A stretch of 64,000 nt of DNA from Saccharibacillus sp. CPCC 101409. Lineage in GTDB: Bacteria; Bacillota; Bacilli; Paenibacillales; Paenibacillaceae. Below are positions 33,535 to 41,666 of this stretch, one piece after another. Positions within the stretch are counted from its first letter, which is position 1. The number at the start of each line of letters is the position of its first letter. The notes below the pieces were generated by a model. That model did not search any database. It had not been told where the DNA came from and was given only the letters and a program-made list of their open reading frames with translations. The stretch lies in assembly GCF_030518235.1 (NCBI RefSeq), contig NZ_JAULSA010000014.1, positions 59,096-123,095 on the forward strand, written 5' to 3'. A program made the position numbers and the translations under genes.

Positions 33535-34415
33535 AAAAGTCCATTGCCATTCCGCTTGCGATCTCGATCGTGGCGATTTCTTTCTCGGCCATTTTCGTCA
33601 AATGGTCGAACGCGCCGGCTTCGGTGCTGAGCATGTACCGGATGTGGTTCGCCTGCGTCTGCATGCTGCCGATCGTCTGGGTCAAACGCGCGGAGTTCAA
33701 GCGGATCGGGCGCAAAGAAGCGCGGCTGCTCATCTTCTCGGGATTGTTCCTGGCGCTGCACTTTGCGCTCTGGTTCGAATCGCTCAAGCTGACCACGGTA
33801 GCCAGCTCGACGATTATCCTGGCGCTCCAGCCGCTCGTTTCGCTGCTCGGCGGCTTTGTCTTCTTCCGGGAGCGCACGACGCGTGCAGCGATCTTCGCGC
33901 TGGCCGTCGCGACCTTCGGCGTGATGATGATCGGCTGGGGAGACTTCGGTCTCAGCGCGCAGGCGATCCGCGGCGATATTCTTTCGTTTCTGTGCGTGAT
34001 CGCGGTCGTCGGGTATTTGTTTATCGGACAAAACGCGGTCAAGAAAGTTTCGCACTGGATCTACAGTTTCTGCGTATTCCTGTCCGCCGCGGTATTCCTG
34101 ACGATCTTCAATATTGCGACCGCCCAGGAATTCTTCGCTTATCCGGCCAGGGAATGGGGCGTGTTCGCGCTGCTGGCGGTGGTGCCGACGATGTCGCATA
34201 TCATCAACAACTGGCTGCTGAATTACATTAACGCCACGACCATTTCGATGAGCATTCTCGGCGAGCCGGTCGGCGCTTCGCTGCTGGCCGTGTGGCTGCT
34301 CGGCGAGCATCTGACCTGGATCCAGCTTGTCGGCGGCGTCCTGGTACTGAGCGGGATGTTCTTGTTCCTGATCCGCCAGTCGAGCGGAGTCCGTCCGGCG
34401 CTTGTCGAAGAATAA
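33531..34415 (+). CDS. DMT-family (EamA) membrane transporter
   Basis: 294 residues with ten predicted membrane segments in two EamA repeats. SSTIILALQPLVSLLGGFVFFRER in the first half and SILGEPVGASLLAVWLLGEH in the second are the repeated signature. It overlaps the synthetase stop as ATGA, so expression is coupled. Drug/metabolite exporters of this family usually export amino acids or metabolites; the substrate here is unknown. Confidence 0.9.
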   Translation: MKKSIAIPLAISIVAISFSAIFVKWSNAPASVLSMYRMWFACVCMLPIVWVKRAEFKRIGRKEARLLIFSGLFLALHFALWFESLKLTTVASSTIILALQPLVSLLGGFVFFRERTTRAAIFALAVATFGVMMIGWGDFGLSAQAIRGDILSFLCVIAVVGYLFIGQNAVKKVSHWIYSFCVFLSAAVFLTIFNIATAQEFFAYPAREWGVFALLAVVPTMSHIINNWLLNYINATTISMSILGEPVGASLLAVWLLGEHLTWIQLVGGVLVLSGMFLFLIRQSSGVRPALVEE

Positions 34416-34451
34416 ACGCGGTATAGTAAACACAAGCGTCATCGCGTACGG

Positions 34452-34490
34452 AAAAACCTTCGGTCCGATCCAATCGGCCGAAGGTTTTTT
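34452..34490. terminator. Bidirectional terminator between convergent genes
   Basis: AAAACCTTCGGTCCGAT pairs with ATCGGCCGAAGGTTTT, with an A-run before and T-run after. It lies between the DMT gene (+) and the GNAT gene (-) and can serve both. Confidence 0.85.
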
Positions 34491-34513
34491 GGTCGTTATC
34501 CGGTTGTCGGCCG

Positions 34514-35074
34514 TTATTGATCCGTGTAAGGATAGATTTTGGGCCGCGTCAACAGCGAGAACGGGAAACCCATAAAACGGTCGTACAGGCGCAGAAATTC
34601 TTCGCGTCCCACGCTTCCGCCCTGCACCAGCGCTTCGTACAGCACGCCGAACTCTTTGACCAGCAGGCCGCTGCCCGAATAGCCGTTGCGCACGTAGAAC
34701 GCTTTTCTCCGGCGGCGTTCGGCGGCGTTGGAAGCTCCCGGTTCCTGCGCCTCGATATTCAGCACGATCCGGCTGCCCGGATAGAGCTGCCGCAGCTCGC
34801 GCAGAATCCGGCTGCCGTAGCCTTTCGAGCGCAGGGACGGCTCGACGGCGAGATACATCAGAAATACCAGATCGCGCTCCGCGACCAGATAAGCGAATCC
34901 CGCCTGGACGTCTCCATCGTAAAAAGCGAGGAAATCGACGAAATCTTTGCGCGCTTTATGCAGAAGAATCGCCAGCGGCGCTTTTTCGTTCGGCGGAAAC
35001 GCGCTTTCGTACAGGGAACGGATCGCAGGGAGCGAGGGAGAGTTTTTTGTGATCGTTTCGGTTTTCAAATTCAT
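34514..35074 (-). CDS. GNAT-family N-acetyltransferase
   Basis: 186 residues. The central region VFLMYLAVEPSLRSKGYGSRILREL contains the acetyl-CoA loop (RSKGYG) and the preceding strand; YVRNGYSGSG fits the last strand. A ribosome binding site AAAGGAG precedes the minus-strand ATG. The substrate is unknown. The family resembles those that acetylate amines on small molecules. Confidence 0.85.
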   Translation of the reverse strand: MNLKTETITKNSPSLPAIRSLYESAFPPNEKAPLAILLHKARKDFVDFLAFYDGDVQAGFAYLVAERDLVFLMYLAVEPSLRSKGYGSRILRELRQLYPGSRIVLNIEAQEPGASNAAERRRRKAFYVRNGYSGSGLLVKEFGVLYEALVQGGSVGREEFLRLYDRFMGFPFSLLTRPKIYPYTDQ

Positions 35075-35191
35075 TTCGTTTCTCCTTTCGCCGGATGCTC
35101 TTCTCCATTAAAGTTCTGGCATCCTTGGCGCAAATCCTTTATAGTAAAACTGCTTTCTACATATTTGAACCGATCGAAAAGAGGCGAGCCC

Positions 35192-35500
35192 ATGAACACC
35201 GAAGTATGGATCGACGGACGCAAATTCGACGTTTCGGACTTTCGCGAATTCGAAGCGCCGGCTCCGGGCGGACAGCCGAGGCGCGCGTTCGCTTTCGATT
35301 TCAAAGTTACGCACGAGGACTATCACGATGTGGCGACGCTCCTGTACCGGGGGACGTTTCGCGTCCGAATTCCCGAAGCGGGCTTCGACGCGCAGGCCGA
35401 TATCCACAATTATTCGACGTCGCTGGACAATCTCTACGAAAAAGGCGCGGTCGGCGATTACCATCTGGAGCTGGCCGAACGAACGGGGGAATCTTCATGA
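35192..35500 (+). CDS. DUF3219 protein (YkvR-like)
   Basis: 102 residues. FDFKVTHEDYHDVATLLYRGTF and YSTSLDNLYEKGAVGDY follow the pattern of the DUF3219 family, represented by B. subtilis YkvR, a small beta protein of unknown function. GAGGCGAG precedes the ATG. Its stop overlaps the DinB-family gene start as ATGA. Confidence 0.75.
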   Translation: MNTEVWIDGRKFDVSDFREFEAPAPGGQPRRAFAFDFKVTHEDYHDVATLLYRGTFRVRIPEAGFDAQADIHNYSTSLDNLYEKGAVGDYHLELAERTGESS

Positions 35501-35964
35501 CGAATAAAGAAATTTTGCTCAAGCAGCTGCAAGCGTGCCGGAACGAAAGCGGCTGGTTCACGTCGCTTGCGGCTTCGGTCAAAGGACTGACGCAGAAACA
35601 GGCCGATTGGAAAAGCAACGAAGAAATGAACAGCGTGCACGAGATCGTCCGGCACTTGAATTTTTACAATGAACGATATTTAAAGCAGTTCAACAATGAA
35701 AAAGTTTCTTCATTCGAAGGCAGCAACGACGACACCTTCGATATCGGCGAAGGGGAAAATGCCATCTGGAGCGCGGCGCTCACCACGTACGACGACACGA
35801 TGGCCGCCTGGATCGAAGCGCTGGAGCAGGCCGACGACGCGCGTTTGGAGAAATGGACCGGCGATCTGACGCATCTGACGATCCACAACGCTTATCATAT
35901 CGGACAGATCGTGTTTATACGCAAACAGCAGGGATCGTGGGACAAAAAATACGGCGTAAGCTGA
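35497..35964 (+). CDS. DinB-family protein
   Basis: 155 residues forming a four-helix bundle. Histidines in SVHEIVRHLNFY and NAYHIGQIVF are placed like the metal triad of the DinB/YfiT superfamily, many of which are thiol-dependent transferases or of unknown role. It is coupled to the DUF3219 gene by a four-base overlap. Confidence 0.85.
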   Translation: MTNKEILLKQLQACRNESGWFTSLAASVKGLTQKQADWKSNEEMNSVHEIVRHLNFYNERYLKQFNNEKVSSFEGSNDDTFDIGEGENAIWSAALTTYDDTMAAWIEALEQADDARLEKWTGDLTHLTIHNAYHIGQIVFIRKQQGSWDKKYGVS

Positions 35965-36025
35965 AGGCGGCCGGCAAACCGGCTTCGAGCCGGCAGCCCT
36001 CGCCCGGGAAAGCGGGGAAAAGGCA

Positions 36026-36958
36026 TTGACTTTACAGCAGCTCAGGTACGCGATCGAAGTGGCCGGCTGCGGCTCGATCAACGAGGCGGCCAAACGCCTG
36101 TTTATCTCGCAGCCGAGCCTGTCCAACGCGATCAAGGATCTCGAACACGAGCTGGGCATTACCATTTTCGACCGGACCAACCGGGGCATTACCCTGTCGG
36201 CGGACGGCGTGGAGTTTATGGCCTACGCCCGGCAGATCGTCGAACAGGCGGAACTGCTGGAAAGCCGCTACAAGAACAAGACGCGCAGCACGGTGCATTT
36301 TTCCGTGTCCACCCAGCACTATGCGTTCGCTTCGGAAGCGTTCGCGGCGCTGATGGAGCAAAGCGATCAGGACGCCTATACTTTTTCGCTGCGGGAAACG
36401 CAAACCTTCGATATTATCGAGGACGTGCGCACGATGCGCAGCGATCTGGGCATCCTGTATCTGTGCGACCGCAACGCGCGCGTCATGAACAAACTGTTCA
36501 GCGACGGCAGCCTCAAGTTTACGCCGCTGTTCAATACGCAGCCGCATATCTTTATCGGCGCTTCGCATCCGCTCGCGGGCCGGGAGATCGTCAGGGTGGA
36601 CGACCTGCCGGCTTATCCGTACATGACGTTCGACCAGGGCGAGAACAGCTCGCTGCACTTCTCCGAAGAGATGCTGAATCTGTCGGAGATGAACCGCAAT
36701 GTGAAAGTCAACGACCGGGCGACGCTGCTCAACCTGCTCGCCGGCACGAACGGCTACACGGTCGGCACGGGCATTCTCGCTTCCGGGCTTGGCGGCGGCC
36801 GGCTGACGTCGGTGCCGGTCGAGACGGGCGAGCTGTTTACGATCGGCTGGATCGCGCACAAAGACCGCCGGCCGAGTCCCATCGCGTCGGCTTATATCGA
36901 ACTGCTGAACGACTTGGTCGCAAGAACGTATTTCGACGCAAACCAGTTTTTGTTCTGA
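36026..36958 (+). CDS. LysR-family transcriptional regulator
   Basis: 310 residues from a TTG start with GGGGAAAAGG upstream. The N-terminal helix-turn-helix is GSINEAAKRLFISQPSLSNAIKDLEHELG with RTNRGITLSADG following; the rest is a substrate-binding domain. It lies immediately before two methionine-synthase-like genes in the same direction, so it may be a MetR-like or cysteine/methionine regulator; no inducer can be assigned. Confidence 0.88.
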   Translation: MTLQQLRYAIEVAGCGSINEAAKRLFISQPSLSNAIKDLEHELGITIFDRTNRGITLSADGVEFMAYARQIVEQAELLESRYKNKTRSTVHFSVSTQHYAFASEAFAALMEQSDQDAYTFSLRETQTFDIIEDVRTMRSDLGILYLCDRNARVMNKLFSDGSLKFTPLFNTQPHIFIGASHPLAGREIVRVDDLPAYPYMTFDQGENSSLHFSEEMLNLSEMNRNVKVNDRATLLNLLAGTNGYTVGTGILASGLGGGRLTSVPVETGELFTIGWIAHKDRRPSPIASAYIELLNDLVARTYFDANQFLF

Positions 36959-37006
36959 CGGGCGGCGAACGCAGTCCAAATTTTCTAAGGAAATCGGGAG
37001 GAACGC

Positions 37007-38143
37007 ATGCAAAGTCCAGTGACCGGCACCAACAGAGACGCCCCGCCATTTCGCTGCGATATCGTGGGCAGCTTTCTGCGTCCTCCGGAACTGATCGAGG
37101 CGCGGCGGCTGCATCGCGCCCGGCAGCTGACGGACGGGGGACTCTACGAGATCGAGACGGCGGAGATCGCCGGGCTCGTGGAGAAACAAAAACAAGCGGG
37201 GCTTCGCGTCGTGACCGACGGCGAATTCCGCCGCTCGTGGTGGCATCTCGACTTCTTTCTCGGCGTCGAGGGCACGGAGAAGATCGACCTGAACGCGCTC
37301 GCCGGACGCGCCGATGCCAAGCAGCGCGCGGAGACGTTCCGTATCGCGGACCGGATCGTGTTCGGCGATCATCCGATGCTGGAACATTTCCGCTCGCTCA
37401 AGCGGCTGGCCGCCGAGTCGGCGCCGGAAGCCGTGCCGAAGATGACGATTCCGTCGCCTTCGCTGTTCCACTTCGTGCAGCGTTATAACGGCGGCGGCGT
37501 ATACGCCGACGAAGAAGAATTGTACGCCGATATTATAGCGGTGTACCGGGACGCGATTCAAGCTTTCTATGACGCGGGCTGCCGCTATCTCCAGCTCGAC
37601 GACACGTCCTGGGGCACGCTGTGCAGCCTGCTGCACCGCACGCAGATGCGCAGTCAGGGCACCGACCCCGACAAGCTCGCGGCCGACTATGTCCGGCTGA
37701 TCAACGAATCGATCGAAGGCCGGCCGGGCGATATGACGATCGCGCTGCATGTGTGCCGCGGCAATTTCCATTCGACCTGGTTCGCTTCCGGCGGCTACGA
37801 ACCGGTGGCCGAGGCGCTGTTCGGCGGCTGCCGGGTCGACGCTTTCTTCCTGGAATACGACAACGAGCGGGCGGGCGGCTTCGAGCCGCTTCGCTTCGTG
37901 CAGGACCAGTTCGTCGTGCTGGGTCTGGTGACGACCAAGCACGGCGGGCTGGAGAGCAAAGACGTGCTCAAGGCGCGGATCGCCGAAGCCGCGGCTTTCG
38001 TTCCGCTCGACCGGCTGTGTCTGAGCACCCAGTGCGGCTTCGCTTCGTCGGAAGAAGGCAATCTGCTGACGGAAGAAGAGCAGTGGGACAAGATCCGTTT
38101 GGTCGCCGAGACGGCGGCCGAAGTTTGGCCGCGCCGGAAATAA
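37007..38143 (+). CDS. Core-MetE methionine synthase-like, paralogue 1
   Basis: 378 residues, half the length of MetE, in the vitamin-B12-independent methionine synthase C-terminal fold (YxjG/YxjH group). Zinc ligands expected from E. coli MetE are present: H248 and C250 in LHVCRGN, a glutamate in FLEYDNERAGG and the cysteine in STQCGF. It should transfer a methyl group to homocysteine or a related thiol; the methyl donor is uncertain because the N-terminal MetE half is absent. GGGAGG precedes the ATG. It follows the LysR gene by 48 bases. Confidence 0.88.
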   Translation: MQSPVTGTNRDAPPFRCDIVGSFLRPPELIEARRLHRARQLTDGGLYEIETAEIAGLVEKQKQAGLRVVTDGEFRRSWWHLDFFLGVEGTEKIDLNALAGRADAKQRAETFRIADRIVFGDHPMLEHFRSLKRLAAESAPEAVPKMTIPSPSLFHFVQRYNGGGVYADEEELYADIIAVYRDAIQAFYDAGCRYLQLDDTSWGTLCSLLHRTQMRSQGTDPDKLAADYVRLINESIEGRPGDMTIALHVCRGNFHSTWFASGGYEPVAEALFGGCRVDAFFLEYDNERAGGFEPLRFVQDQFVVLGLVTTKHGGLESKDVLKARIAEAAAFVPLDRLCLSTQCGFASSEEGNLLTEEEQWDKIRLVAETAAEVWPRRK

Positions 38144-38161
38144 ACGGCGCGGGGACGCGGG

Positions 38162-38249
38162 AAGTCGGGAAGTTGATAGGTCGAAAAGTCAGGAAGTCGA
38201 AAAGTCGTAAAGTCGGGAAGTCGATAAGTCGATAAGTCGGAAAGTCCGC
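38162..38249. repeat. 8-bp tandem repeat, eleven units
   Basis: Eleven contiguous octamers of consensus AAGTCGNN (AAGTCGGG, AAGTTGAT, AGGTCGAA, AAGTCAGG, and so on) start 19 bases after the stop codon of the first MetE-like gene. The constant part is AAGTCG; the last two bases vary. Eight is not a multiple of three, so it is not coding. Slippage during replication could change the copy number. Confidence 0.85.
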
Positions 38250-38352
38250 TCGGGAGCCGGCGAGACTTGAGCAGGTCCGGAAAAGCGGCGCAGCGGCCGC
38301 GATCGGCCCGCCGCTCCGGTTGTTCCAAAAGCAGAAATTTACTCGGAATCGT

Positions 38353-38540
38353 AAATAGCGATGCAGATGCAGTTATTTCGAAGCGAAATGCAGGATTTGA
38401 CGAAATAACTGCGCAGGTACAATTATTGAGCGGGGAAATCCTTGCACAGAAGGAAAAGTCGCAAAATAAGTGTATAGGCGTCGCTATTTGTTTTAAAAAC
38501 GAATGTTTGTCGGAAATAGCTGCTTATACGCTTCTATATT
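38353..38540. repeat. Array of four palindromes, array 2
   Basis: Units at 38353-38378, 38403-38427, 38464-38489 and 38514-38540, each beginning AAATA and ending near TATTT or its like. Starts are 50, 61 and 50 bp apart. A perfect 12-bp inverted pair GCAGTTATTTCG (38369-38380) and CGAAATAACTGC (38401-38412) links the first two units, and AAATAGCGA recurs inverted in the third. Spacing is nearly that of the array at 9669-9857 although the sequences differ. Confidence 0.75.
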
Positions 38541-38608
38541 GAACGCTACATTTTCACATTTTCGGGCTGTGGATTTCGATTTTACCGAAATGATTTCTCG
38601 GCATTTGG

Positions 38609-38637
38609 AGCGGCGGCAATCGGCCCGCCGCTTTTTT
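38609..38637 (+). terminator. Intrinsic terminator
   Basis: AGCGGCGG (38609-38616) pairs with CCGCCGCT (38625-38632), followed by six T. It lies well downstream of the first MetE-like gene and may end that transcript after the repeats. Confidence 0.75.
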
Positions 38638-38693
38638 GCCGTAAAAGCCGGTTTGGACGCCGATATAGACAGCAGATGGATGCAGCTATAGTC

Positions 38694-38820
38694 TGAACGT
38701 ATAACGGGCCATAGCTTTTAGGCGTTACAAAAGCGCGGAATACGCATGATATAGTATTTCACAAGTTGTTTGCGCAAGCAGTTTGGCAGCGTACACGTCC
38801 CGAGTGAACGTTAACGGGTC
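38694..38820. promoter_or_regulatory. Direct repeat upstream of second MetE-like gene
   Basis: TGAACGTATAACGGGCC (38694-38710) and TGAACGTTAACGGGTC (38805-38820) differ by one indel and one substitution. The second copy lies 40 bases before the start codon, adjacent to TATGAT. The pair could be a looped operator, for example for the neighbouring LysR protein. Confidence 0.4.
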
Positions 38821-38860
38821 GTTATGATAGTTTTCAATATAACCGAGGGGGATTTCATTT

Positions 38861-40003
38861 ATGAGCACAGTTTTTGAACAAGCCGTTCAACGGGATACGG
38901 TTCCGTTCCGTCACGATATCGTAGGCAGCTTCCTGCGGCCGCAGGCGATCAAGGACGCGCGCGTCAAATTCGCCGCCGGCGAGATCGACGCGGCGCAGCT
39001 GCGCAAGATCGAGGACGAAGAGATCGTCAAGCTCGTTCGGAAGCAAAAAGAAGTCGGCCTCAAAGGCGTGACCGACGGCGAATTCCGCCGTTCGTGGTGG
39101 CATCTCGATTTCTTCTGGGGACTCGGCGGCGTAAGCAAGAAATCTTCCGACAGCGGCTATTTGTTCCACGGCGTGGAATCCCGCGCGGAAACGGCGCTGC
39201 TGACCGGCAAAGTCGGCGAAGGCGCGAAGCACCCGATGGTTGAAGACTTCAAGTTCCTCAAGGAAGCGGCCGGCGGCGACGTCGTGGCCCGTCAAACGAT
39301 TCCGGCCCCGGCGCAGCTGCTGTTCGAACTGTTCCGCGGCGACAATATCAAGACGGTGCAGGAGTTCTACCCGAATCAGCAGGAGCTGTATACGGACGTG
39401 GCCAACGCTTACCGCGACGCGATCCTGGCGTTCTACGAAGCGGGCTGCCGCAATATCCAGCTCGACGACTGCACCTGGGGCGCCATGAGCGACCGCCAGT
39501 TCCGCGCTATGCAGGCGGAAGCCGGCGTCGATATCGACGAGATGGCGAAAAGTTTCCTGTACGTCAATAACCTGGCGATCGAGAACCTGCCTGCGGATCT
39601 CGCCGTTACGACGAACGTCTGCCGCGGCAATTTCAAATCGACGTATGCCGGCGAAGGCGGCGGCTACGATCCGATCGCGGAAGTGCTGTTCGGCGGTTCC
39701 GACGTATCCGCATTCTACCTGGAGTACGACAGCGAGCGCGCGGGCAGCTTCGAACCGCTCAAATACGTCAAGAACCAGCAGGTTGTGCTAGGTCTGGTCA
39801 GCTCCAAGTTCGGCGAGCTGGAAGACAAGCAGCAGATCCTGGACCGCATCGCGGAAGCGGCGAAGATCGTCGACATCAACCAGCTTTGCCTGAGCCCGCA
39901 GTGCGGATTCGCTTCGACCGAGGAAGGCAATATCCTCACCGAAGAACAGCAGTGGGCGAAGCTGCGCTTTATCAAAGAAATCGCGAACGAAGTCTGGGGT
40001 TAA
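38861..40003 (+). CDS. Core-MetE methionine synthase-like, paralogue 2
   Basis: 380 residues, clearly homologous to paralogue 1 (both share DIVGSFLRP, VTDGEFRRSWWHLDFF, GCR-LQLDD). At the zinc site the histidine is replaced by asparagine (TTNVCRGN, N252; C254 is kept), while the glutamate (YLEYDSERAG) and the cysteine in SPQCGFAS remain. Catalysis may therefore differ, perhaps with another thiol or with altered metal binding. GAGGGGGA precedes the ATG. The gene has its own gap and probably its own promoter. Confidence 0.88.
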   Translation: MSTVFEQAVQRDTVPFRHDIVGSFLRPQAIKDARVKFAAGEIDAAQLRKIEDEEIVKLVRKQKEVGLKGVTDGEFRRSWWHLDFFWGLGGVSKKSSDSGYLFHGVESRAETALLTGKVGEGAKHPMVEDFKFLKEAAGGDVVARQTIPAPAQLLFELFRGDNIKTVQEFYPNQQELYTDVANAYRDAILAFYEAGCRNIQLDDCTWGAMSDRQFRAMQAEAGVDIDEMAKSFLYVNNLAIENLPADLAVTTNVCRGNFKSTYAGEGGGYDPIAEVLFGGSDVSAFYLEYDSERAGSFEPLKYVKNQQVVLGLVSSKFGELEDKQQILDRIAEAAKIVDINQLCLSPQCGFASTEEGNILTEEQQWAKLRFIKEIANEVWG

Positions 40004-40018
40004 GATTATCGCACGCAA

Positions 40019-40047
40019 AGTCCCGGCCGAAGCCGGGGCTTTTTTTG
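40019..40047 (+). terminator. Intrinsic terminator after second MetE-like gene
   Basis: AGTCCCGGC (40019-40027) pairs with GCCGGGGCT (40032-40040) with one G-U pair and a CGAA-type loop, followed by a run of eight T. Confidence 0.85.
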
Positions 40048-40136
40048 CATCGTCAATAAGAGTACAATAGGGAACCAGGAAGCGGCGTCCCGCGCCGCTT
40101 GCGCGCAGCATAGAGAAAAGGAGCGAAGAGAAGCTT

Positions 40137-40544
40137 ATGAATGTAAATATTCCCGATAACGCCCGGCGCGATCTGGCGCTCGTCTCGTGCCCGCAGTGCG
40201 CGGTCCGGTTCGAGACGCCGAATTACCGGCTGGGTATGCACCAGAGATGCCCGGAATGCGAGCAGGCGATCAAACCCAAATACGTTCGGCGCGCCGAAGA
40301 CACCGGCTGTTCGCTGACTTATCATACTTTTGTGCAGCTGCTGACCATGCGCCCGTATCGCGACGAGATCGTTCCTCTGGTCCGCTCCTGGTTCGGCTAT
40401 CACGCGGAATACCGCGGACGGACGATCCTGCTGCGCAACGCCGCGGGACGAACGGTCGATATTGAAAATATGCACGAAATGATCCAATCCAGTCCGCTCT
40501 GGCAGCAGACGTTGTACCGCAAAGCGGGACACTTTTTCAGATAA
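40137..40544 (+). CDS. Small zinc-ribbon protein
   Basis: 135 residues. Two CPxC pairs, CPQC near residue 18 and CPEC near residue 38, form a zinc ribbon. The remainder is basic with no known domain. AAAAGGAGCGAAGAG precedes the ATG, at a slightly long distance. Function not recognised; it may bind nucleic acid or another protein. Confidence 0.7.
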   Translation: MNVNIPDNARRDLALVSCPQCAVRFETPNYRLGMHQRCPECEQAIKPKYVRRAEDTGCSLTYHTFVQLLTMRPYRDEIVPLVRSWFGYHAEYRGRTILLRNAAGRTVDIENMHEMIQSSPLWQQTLYRKAGHFFR

Positions 40545-40646
40545 AGCCGGATTTTTCATATTCATTGCAACCCTTTAGCAGGCGGAAACGTCTGGAAATC
40601 GTACCTTACCTTTGGCATGGACCAGGTAATAAAGGGGGAATGCGTA

Positions 40647-41546
40647 ATGAGTAAAAAGATCGCCGCCGGCTGCGCTTTGCTGCTCGGCTTGACGCTGACG
40701 GCCTGCTCGTCCCAACCGAATTCGCAGCCGGATACCGCAGCACCGCTTTCCGCGGTCGAACCGCAGCGCGAATCGAACACGCAGAACGTATCGGAGCCGG
40801 GCCCGGGTACGCAGCCTGTCGAACCGGCGGACCGGGTCGGAGACGAAGTGGTCGTCGAGCGCTGGATTCCGTTCGAGGAACCGCGGGCTTTGGGCGTGCT
40901 GAAGCAGCCGGAGGATCTGGAAGCGTTCCGCGACGCTTTCCGAACCGCGGACCGGTTGTCGGGCGAACTGGAAGTATCGTCGCCGGATTACCGGGTCCGA
41001 TTCCCGCTGGACGGCGAAGTCAAAGAATTATATGCGTGGATCGACTACGAGAACGGCCCGGGCATGCTGATGGAAACGTCCGATATGAGTACCGGCTATA
41101 CCGTGAACGCGGAATCGAATCGGGCTTTACGGGAAAAGATCGGAGGCATCGTCTACGATTCGGAGCAGGCCGAGCAGAACGGGGACATTGTCAGCAGTCT
41201 GCGGGGAACCGTCGCCAATCTGGATACCTGGCAGGACTTTGTTCAGCATATCGAAACCGGACAGCCCGATTCCGTTCAGCGGGTAGGGTACACGATAGAA
41301 GGAGATCCGATCTTCGACAATCTCAATTACGACGGGAAAGAAATCCGTTATGTACACGATAACAGCCTGGACGCTTACGGCCGGCCGGACAAACAGATCG
41401 ATACCTGCGAGCGGATAGCGGTCGAACCGCTTCCGCAGAAGCGGGGAGGTCCGGGTAAACTCTATCGTCTGGACGGCTGCGCAAGCACCGGCGGCGGGCA
41501 GAGCGAATATTTCTGGTTCCCCGTTCCGGATTCGGCCTTGAAGTAA
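40647..41546 (+). CDS. Putative lipoprotein, 299 aa
   Basis: From the ATG at 40647, AAAGGGGG lies about ten bases upstream; an earlier ATG at 40617 would add residues before the signal. Signal peptide MSKKIAAGCALLLGLTLTAC with lipobox cysteine at residue 20, a Ser/Pro/Glu-rich linker and a mature domain of alternating strands. Not recognised. The next genes are convergent and a strong terminator follows. Confidence 0.75.
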   Translation: MSKKIAAGCALLLGLTLTACSSQPNSQPDTAAPLSAVEPQRESNTQNVSEPGPGTQPVEPADRVGDEVVVERWIPFEEPRALGVLKQPEDLEAFRDAFRTADRLSGELEVSSPDYRVRFPLDGEVKELYAWIDYENGPGMLMETSDMSTGYTVNAESNRALREKIGGIVYDSEQAEQNGDIVSSLRGTVANLDTWQDFVQHIETGQPDSVQRVGYTIEGDPIFDNLNYDGKEIRYVHDNSLDAYGRPDKQIDTCERIAVEPLPQKRGGPGKLYRLDGCASTGGGQSEYFWFPVPDSALK

Positions 41547-41563
41547 AGCCGTTTGCAAAACGG

Positions 41564-41612
41564 ACAGCCGAACTTTTTACGCGAATGCGTATGAAGTCCG
41601 GCTGTTTTTTTT
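41564..41612 (+). terminator. Intrinsic terminator after lipoprotein
   Basis: ACAGCCG (41564-41570) pairs with CGGCTGT (41599-41605), with inner ACTT/AAGT and TACGC/GCGTA pairs, followed by eight T. It is also well placed to separate the lipoprotein gene from the convergent AraC gene. Confidence 0.85.
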
Positions 41613-41666
41613 GCGTTTGCCGATATTTTTCCGTAAGCTTTCCGGTCGCCTCGCATGCCGGGCCGC

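Larger units (their letters stand above)
38144..38860. other. Gene-free gap with microsatellite, array and terminator
   Basis: This 717-base gap separates the two methionine-synthase-like genes. It contains the 8-bp tandem repeat (38162-38249), the four-palindrome array (38353-38540), an intrinsic terminator (38609-38637) and a direct repeat (38694-38820). A short open frame across 38267-38542 crosses the palindromes and has no good ribosome binding site. No SAM riboswitch or T-box core was recognised. Confidence 0.6.

Noticed and set aside
38267..38542. 91-residue frame across the second array
   Set aside because: It starts in GC-rich gap sequence, runs through the palindromes and has no ribosome binding site.
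38144..38860. SAM (S-box) riboswitch or T-box before the MetE-like gene
   Set aside because: No S-box core or T-box TGGNACCGCG sequence is visible, although such control is common for these genes in Bacillus.
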